Assembly: GCF_037992945.1 (NCBI RefSeq)
Contig: NZ_CP150304.1
Span: 685,501 to 749,500, forward strand
DNA: 64,000 nucleotides
Direction: 5' to 3'
Source: Peribacillus sp. FSL E2-0218
Lineage (GTDB): Bacteria; Bacillota; Bacilli; Bacillales; DSM-1321
Shown: positions 59,649 to 64,000 of the stretch, piece after piece
How the letters are laid out: each line of letters opens with the position of its first letter
Numbering within the stretch: position 1 is the first letter of the stretch
Program-made: the position numbers and the translations under genes
Notes under the pieces: model-generated
What the model was told of the DNA's origin: nothing
The model's database searches: none
The model's input: the letters and a program-made list of their open reading frames with translations, nothing else

Positions 59649-62600
59649 ATGAATGATTCTTCTAGCGAAGAGATGACATTGGAAAAAAGGAAGCGCATTT
59701 TCCAGGAAGAGCTGGATGCTTTGTGGGAAAGGCGGCTCATTCCTAAATCAGAATATATCCGGATTGGCAGGGCTTACGACAGATATTACCAGCTGGCACT
59801 TTATAAACAAAAACAGTTCAAGCAGGAGCGTGAACAATCGCTGGAAGGAACAGAAAAGATATTGGATGCTGATCCGATCGAGGAAGTTCAGGAAAGCCTG
59901 CCGGAAGAAAAGGCTTCATCGGAATTAAATGAAGCCGTTGCATCGTCCGAATCATTATTGCACGAAGAGAAGCACGAGGCGGTGCAAATGAGTTCCGCTT
60001 CCGAAGATGGCCTGAAACGGGAGAATACTCCAGACATAAAGCTGGAAAGCGAGTTTGTTAAACCGATAAAACCGAAAAAAACTAGTGAACAAATCAGGGA
60101 GCGGAATATTTCGATCGTCCTGCTCACAGGGGTGATATTGCTTCTTTTAGGCGGAATGATATTGGCAACTTCGTCATGGGGAGATTTAAATGCGCTCCTG
60201 AAAGTTTTCTTCATCGGAATGGTAGCCGTCATTTTTGCGGGAATGGCCTTCATTGCTTCAAAGCTGAAAATTGAACAGACGGCTTTTGCATTCCTGACGC
60301 TGGCGAGTCTATTCATTCCGATTACCATTTTATCAGCTTCATATTATCGAATCTTTGGAGAGTACCTTTCCCTTCATGGCGGGGGAGCTGGATTGCTCGG
60401 GTTTCTTGGCGGGTTACTCTGTTTGGCGGTATATGTTAAGATTGCGGATTATTTTAAATCGAAAATATTCATTTTCATTTCCCTATTTACCTTTGGGATT
60501 ACCTGCTACTTCGGTGTAGCTTTTGTAACGCCCACCCTTGACTGGATGTTTTTGGCGATTGGCATTTTTAATTTCATTCTATTATTGAATGTCGGAAGAT
60601 TAAATGATGAAGAATATTTAACGTTATTCAAACCCTATATATTTCAATTCATTCAGTTTAAGGTCATTGTGGAAGCATTCGTGATTTTGACGTTATTCGC
60701 AAGCAGCCTTACATATTCGTTAGCGTTGATTGTCTTTTCCGCAACGTTTTTCTTACTTGCCATCCAATTTCAAAAGAAATATCATGAAATGGCTTTTAGC
60801 GCTTTATTCACATACGGATATATCCACTTTATTTTTAACTCATTTTTAAGTGAATACAAGTTGATTGCACTGGCACTTGTACCACTCATTTTTACCGTTT
60901 TGGCGAAATATCTGGATAAAGGGGAGCTGACAAAGCTTTCAAGAACCTTCATGTTCACCAGCCTGATTGAAAGTGCAATAGTTTTCTTGTATCTAAACGC
61001 GATGGCCTACCAGGAAAATTATGCGCAACTGTTCATCGCGCTCATGATCGTTGCAGCACAGCTTGCCTATGTATCCCTTCGATCGAGGGAGTCACGCTTC
61101 ACCTATCCTACTGTCGTGGTATTCAATTTTGCTTGTGTATATCTTTTCTATGCCTTACCTATCTCTTTTTCTACCGTTTTAAATCTGGTTTTTGCCCTTC
61201 AGGTCATGCTATATCTCGGACTTTATTTATATAATCATCATCCAAGATACAGTCTGTTCAAAGGGAGCATCGTGCATATCACTTCCATGATCATGCTAGT
61301 GGCACTTACGATTAAATTCAGCGAAATGGATTGGCTTGCCGTCAGCCTATTCTTGGCCGCGATAGCTGGACTTTTTTTCATCACATATATAAAAGACGAT
61401 ACCAAGCATATGAAGGAAAATGCCATTTACGGATTTCCAAGCACACTCATTCTGGCTTTCGTTTCTTCCTATCCATATTTGCTGGAAAGTGGCGCTTGGG
61501 TCCGGACAAATATCCCGGTGAGCCTCTATTTAATGACGGTCTCACTTATTTGCATCGCTTGCGCTTACGCGTTCAAAAAGAGATTCCGTGAATTCTTCCC
61601 TGTTTTTTACTATAGCGGCCAGTTTCTTTCCTTCCTTGCCTTTCTGTGGATTCCTTTCGATGCGCTGCAGCCATTGGAGGTAAGCGGAGTGATTGCCCTG
61701 GCTGTTGCAATAAATAGTTGGTCGGTCCGAATACATCGGCAACATATATTCTGGGTGCCTGTCGTGCTTACAAGTGCTGGCTTATATGCATCACTTTACG
61801 ATGTGTTTGATTTTAATTCTGTGGCGATGAAGGTTGCATTCGTATTGTTCGGCCCGTTTATCTTTTTGCTGATAGGGGAGGTGTTAGGGAAATATTCGAA
61901 AAATGGGAGACTGTACTTCGTATACGTGAGCCATCTGGTCAACTTAGTTGCGATTCCCGTTGGCTATTTTCTCATCACCCAAACGGAAAGCATGCCGATC
62001 CTCTTTGTTACTCAGCTATTGGTGTATCTTTTGAGTGCTTTGCTCGCACAAGGGAAGTTGGAAAAATACGTGTATACGTATCTAGGTTTTTCCGTCCTTT
62101 TCCTACAGGTTCATTTATTTTTGAAGAATGTGGAGCAATTAGTGTTCATCGCATCAATATCCATGATGATAACCGTTGCGGTCATAACGATTCTGTGGGC
62201 TGCATCCAATGAAGGCTGGAAAAAAATCATCGGGTATTACCTTATTCCGTTCGTTCTTTTGACAATGGGCCTATCCGTTTTGGAAACCGCACTCCGCGAT
62301 TTTCCGCCTGCCTGGGAAGCGGGCTGGGTTGGTCTGCTGACTGTACAATTCTTGCTTGGCTGGTATCTGCTCATGAAAGGGAATTGGCACAATTATGTTG
62401 TGATTCCTCTAAGCCTGGCCTTTATCTTCTATAATATGTATGTACACACATTGTCCCTTGTTATGGCGCTCATCTTCCTGCTGGTATGTACGGCTGTGAT
62501 GGTGCTTGCCAGCATCCGCCATTTCAAAGGCTTGGTCGAACAAGATGGAGAGAGTGGCTGGATTGATTATTATCGGATCTATGGCTTGTTATATCTATGT

Positions 62601-63605
62601 GCCATGAATCTTGAAGTTTTCAGGAGAGTACAAGGGTTTGAGGAATTGGGGATCTTTGTTTCCCTCCTTCTGCCAGGCTATGTCATCCTGATGGGACGGT
62701 TCACAAGGGATAAAAGAGAAAGGTTCATCCATTTTTGGCTGACGGGCATTCTTGGTTTGTATCCATATTGGTCCATCATCCAATATGCGGGTTCGTTACA
62801 GCCCTTTGTTGGGATAACCGTCCTTTTTGCTTGTACGGCTTTCATGGTGATACTTAGCCGGAAGTATTTCAAGAGCTTGCTGAATAAAGACGGAGCAGGA
62901 TTTCAATTGGATTTTTATCGGATCTATGGCCTGTTATTCCTCCTTGCCATGAATGTGGATGTTTTGACGGGGGAACGGGAACGGTTCATTTTGGAAATCA
63001 TGGCAGCCATTCTAATTCCGATTTATTTCATCCTGATAAGAAGCATGACGACTGGAATCATGGAAAGGAACGTTCTTTTGGCTGCAGCGATATTGTCCAG
63101 CCTTTATCCGTATTGGGTCATCATCAACCAATTCACGATACCTGCCGTCCTTGAAGAAGAGGCAGATATTTTGCCGCTCTTCATCATCAGTACCATCCTG
63201 CTGAGGAAAATTTTCGTTAAAGGCAAAACCACACAATATATCGAGAGTGCGATTGTCTTACTCTTATTTTTAGACTTGATTCTGGATGCGATGGCGAGCA
63301 ACACCTTATATGATGCGCTCATTATCGGAACGGTATCATTGGCAGCGATGCTGATTGGCTTCATGATGAAATACAAATCGTATTTCATTGCCGGAACGGG
63401 CACCATTTTATTCAATATTTATAGCAATACTACTTCGATGTGGAGCGAGATGCCATGGTGGTTGTATTTGATCATTGGCGGAGTCCTCCTTATCGGAATA
63501 GCCTCCTTCTTCGAATGGAAAAAGCAAAAAGACAACCGGACATCGAAGGAAGTGCTTGAAAAAAATAAACAAAGAATCAAGAATTGGTTCAACCGCTGGA
63601 ATTAA
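59649..63605 (+). CDS. very large multi-TM protein, 1318 aa, DUF2157-like
   Basis: The N-terminal 130 residues are charged: a helical head (FQEELDALWERRLIPKSEYIRIG) and an acidic linker. From about residue 150 on there are some 35-40 TM helices, opening with LLLLGGMILATSSWGDLNALLKVFFIG, the same pattern as the DUF2157 protein at 54492. Two inner copies of an HFKGLV...DYYRIYGLLYL-type block (near residues 957-985 and 1075-1100) show internal repetition. It resembles the large DUF2157/SCO7613-type membrane proteins of Gram-positives. Function unknown. ATG 59649 follows AAGGAGGGGGAATC. Confidence 0.75.
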   Translation: MNDSSSEEMTLEKRKRIFQEELDALWERRLIPKSEYIRIGRAYDRYYQLALYKQKQFKQEREQSLEGTEKILDADPIEEVQESLPEEKASSELNEAVASSESLLHEEKHEAVQMSSASEDGLKRENTPDIKLESEFVKPIKPKKTSEQIRERNISIVLLTGVILLLLGGMILATSSWGDLNALLKVFFIGMVAVIFAGMAFIASKLKIEQTAFAFLTLASLFIPITILSASYYRIFGEYLSLHGGGAGLLGFLGGLLCLAVYVKIADYFKSKIFIFISLFTFGITCYFGVAFVTPTLDWMFLAIGIFNFILLLNVGRLNDEEYLTLFKPYIFQFIQFKVIVEAFVILTLFASSLTYSLALIVFSATFFLLAIQFQKKYHEMAFSALFTYGYIHFIFNSFLSEYKLIALALVPLIFTVLAKYLDKGELTKLSRTFMFTSLIESAIVFLYLNAMAYQENYAQLFIALMIVAAQLAYVSLRSRESRFTYPTVVVFNFACVYLFYALPISFSTVLNLVFALQVMLYLGLYLYNHHPRYSLFKGSIVHITSMIMLVALTIKFSEMDWLAVSLFLAAIAGLFFITYIKDDTKHMKENAIYGFPSTLILAFVSSYPYLLESGAWVRTNIPVSLYLMTVSLICIACAYAFKKRFREFFPVFYYSGQFLSFLAFLWIPFDALQPLEVSGVIALAVAINSWSVRIHRQHIFWVPVVLTSAGLYASLYDVFDFNSVAMKVAFVLFGPFIFLLIGEVLGKYSKNGRLYFVYVSHLVNLVAIPVGYFLITQTESMPILFVTQLLVYLLSALLAQGKLEKYVYTYLGFSVLFLQVHLFLKNVEQLVFIASISMMITVAVITILWAASNEGWKKIIGYYLIPFVLLTMGLSVLETALRDFPPAWEAGWVGLLTVQFLLGWYLLMKGNWHNYVVIPLSLAFIFYNMYVHTLSLVMALIFLLVCTAVMVLASIRHFKGLVEQDGESGWIDYYRIYGLLYLCAMNLEVFRRVQGFEELGIFVSLLLPGYVILMGRFTRDKRERFIHFWLTGILGLYPYWSIIQYAGSLQPFVGITVLFACTAFMVILSRKYFKSLLNKDGAGFQLDFYRIYGLLFLLAMNVDVLTGERERFILEIMAAILIPIYFILIRSMTTGIMERNVLLAAAILSSLYPYWVIINQFTIPAVLEEEADILPLFIISTILLRKIFVKGKTTQYIESAIVLLLFLDLILDAMASNTLYDALIIGTVSLAAMLIGFMMKYKSYFIAGTGTILFNIYSNTTSMWSEMPWWLYLIIGGVLLIGIASFFEWKKQKDNRTSKEVLEKNKQRIKNWFNRWN

Positions 63606-63625
63606 TGAAGAAAAGTGGCAAAACA

Positions 63626-63655
63626 AAAAGGCTTTGGTATTCCAAGCCTTTTTGT
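63626..63655 (+). terminator. terminator after the large membrane protein gene
   Basis: AAAAAGGCTTTGG pairs with CCAAGCCTTTTT (inner TGG/CCA), followed by G and a T-run. Confidence 0.88.
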
Positions 63656-63916
63656 TTTGGACAATATTTTGGATGTTTTGTACTTTGTCCGTTTCTTTCC
63701 ACTGCAGGCAATAAACTTTCCAGAGGACGTCCGTGAGCCTTCTCGGCGTGTGCATTCGTGGGGTGTTTCACTTGGTCTATCATTCTAAGCAAGATGCCAA
63801 ACGCGCTTCTCATCTTCTTCCATTTTGTTTATTTCCTCTTGCCAATCATAAATTTCCACTTCCCATTGATCTAAATTCGCTTGCAACACATTAATTAAAA
63901 ATGGACCTTTTTGAGC

Positions 63917-64000
63917 TTAAGACGAGCAGGAGCTGCATGAGGAGCAGCTGGAAGATGAATCGGAATGGCTGTCATGGCTGCCACCATGGTCCCGGCTGTG
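63917..64000 (-). CDS. C-terminal tail of a Cys/Ser/His-rich protein (5' part outside window)
   Basis: The last 27 codons before TAA at 63917-63919 encode a His/Gly/Ser tract (HGGSHDSHSD) followed by SSSSCSSCSSCSS. Low-complexity Ser/Cys/His tails of this type end several membrane or secreted Firmicute proteins. Nothing more can be said because the rest lies beyond the window. Confidence 0.55.
   Translation of the reverse strand, partial: HSRDHGGSHDSHSDSSSSCSSCSSCSS

Noticed and set aside
63785..63889. Possible 34-codon minus-strand gene (GTG 63889) with a charged helical product
   Set aside because: The ribosome site is too far (AAAAAGG about 20 nt upstream) and there is no known family. 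It could be real but is too weak to list.

Overview
The window reads as chromosome of a low-to-moderate GC, spore-forming Bacillaceae, most like the Peribacillus (Bacillus simplex/frigoritolerans) group. That genus is my inference from gene content, not from a search. The support is strong AGGAGG-type ribosome sites, ATG/GTG/TTG starts, and Bacillus-type gene sets: glcU-gdh, tcyABC, a ytm/yxe-type S-alkyl-cysteine operon, PadR-DUF1700-DUF4097, a BceAB/YxdLM-type ABC with YxeA, and a GlpP-type glpT leader.

Layout. 1-3.1 kb holds the remains of a molybdenum/formate-dehydrogenase neighbourhood: a DUF2294 tail, a modB without a visible modA, and an N-terminally truncated DUF1641. Small proteins follow, including an HMA-like protein without metal cysteines. 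3.3-12.5 kb is a LysR regulator and a ten-gene co-directional operon. It encodes two flavin monooxygenases, a glutaredoxin, two N-acetyltransferases, a four-part amino-acid ABC importer and an M20 deacylase: import, N-acetylation, oxidative C-S cleavage and deacetylation of S-modified cysteines. 12.7-14.3 kb is glucose dehydrogenase plus glucose permease. 15.4-17.0 kb is glpT with a cre-overlapped promoter and an attenuator leader. 17.3-21.3 kb is kbl-tdh (threonine catabolism) and an amino-acid permease with a cre.

21.6-37.2 kb is the accessory island. A 1341-bp direct repeat of a permease gene (full copy left, 3'-truncated copy right) flanks 8.3 kb of foreign-looking DNA. This holds two copies of a module made of a secreted bacteriocin-like protein, a small membrane protein and an HTH protein preceded by an attenuator-like leader. 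The left copy is decayed and the right copy intact. Between them lie a decayed prophage lysis cassette and a third secreted-protein/membrane-protein pair. To the right come a dead IS3/IS150-type element and a fourth secreted-protein/tiny-membrane-protein pair under a Zur/Fur-like box. I regard this cluster of exported protein plus small membrane partner genes as the most likely undescribed system here; function is inferred from architecture only.

37.7-64 kb is mostly ordinary backbone: a C45 acyltransferase-like hydrolase, DUF3817, a peptide-sensing ABC with YxeA, a convergent two-component system, an MFS pump, tcyABC, a DUF4309 lipoprotein-like protein, a TIGR01777 epimerase, an aminotransferase, an orphan holin, a NlpC/P60 protein that has lost its catalytic residues, GDYXXLXY plus DUF2157 membrane proteins, PadR-DUF1700-DUF4097, a second MFS, a 1318-residue membrane protein and the tail of a Cys/Ser/His-rich protein.

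Limits: no homology search was run. Names rest on recognisable motifs, length and gene order.
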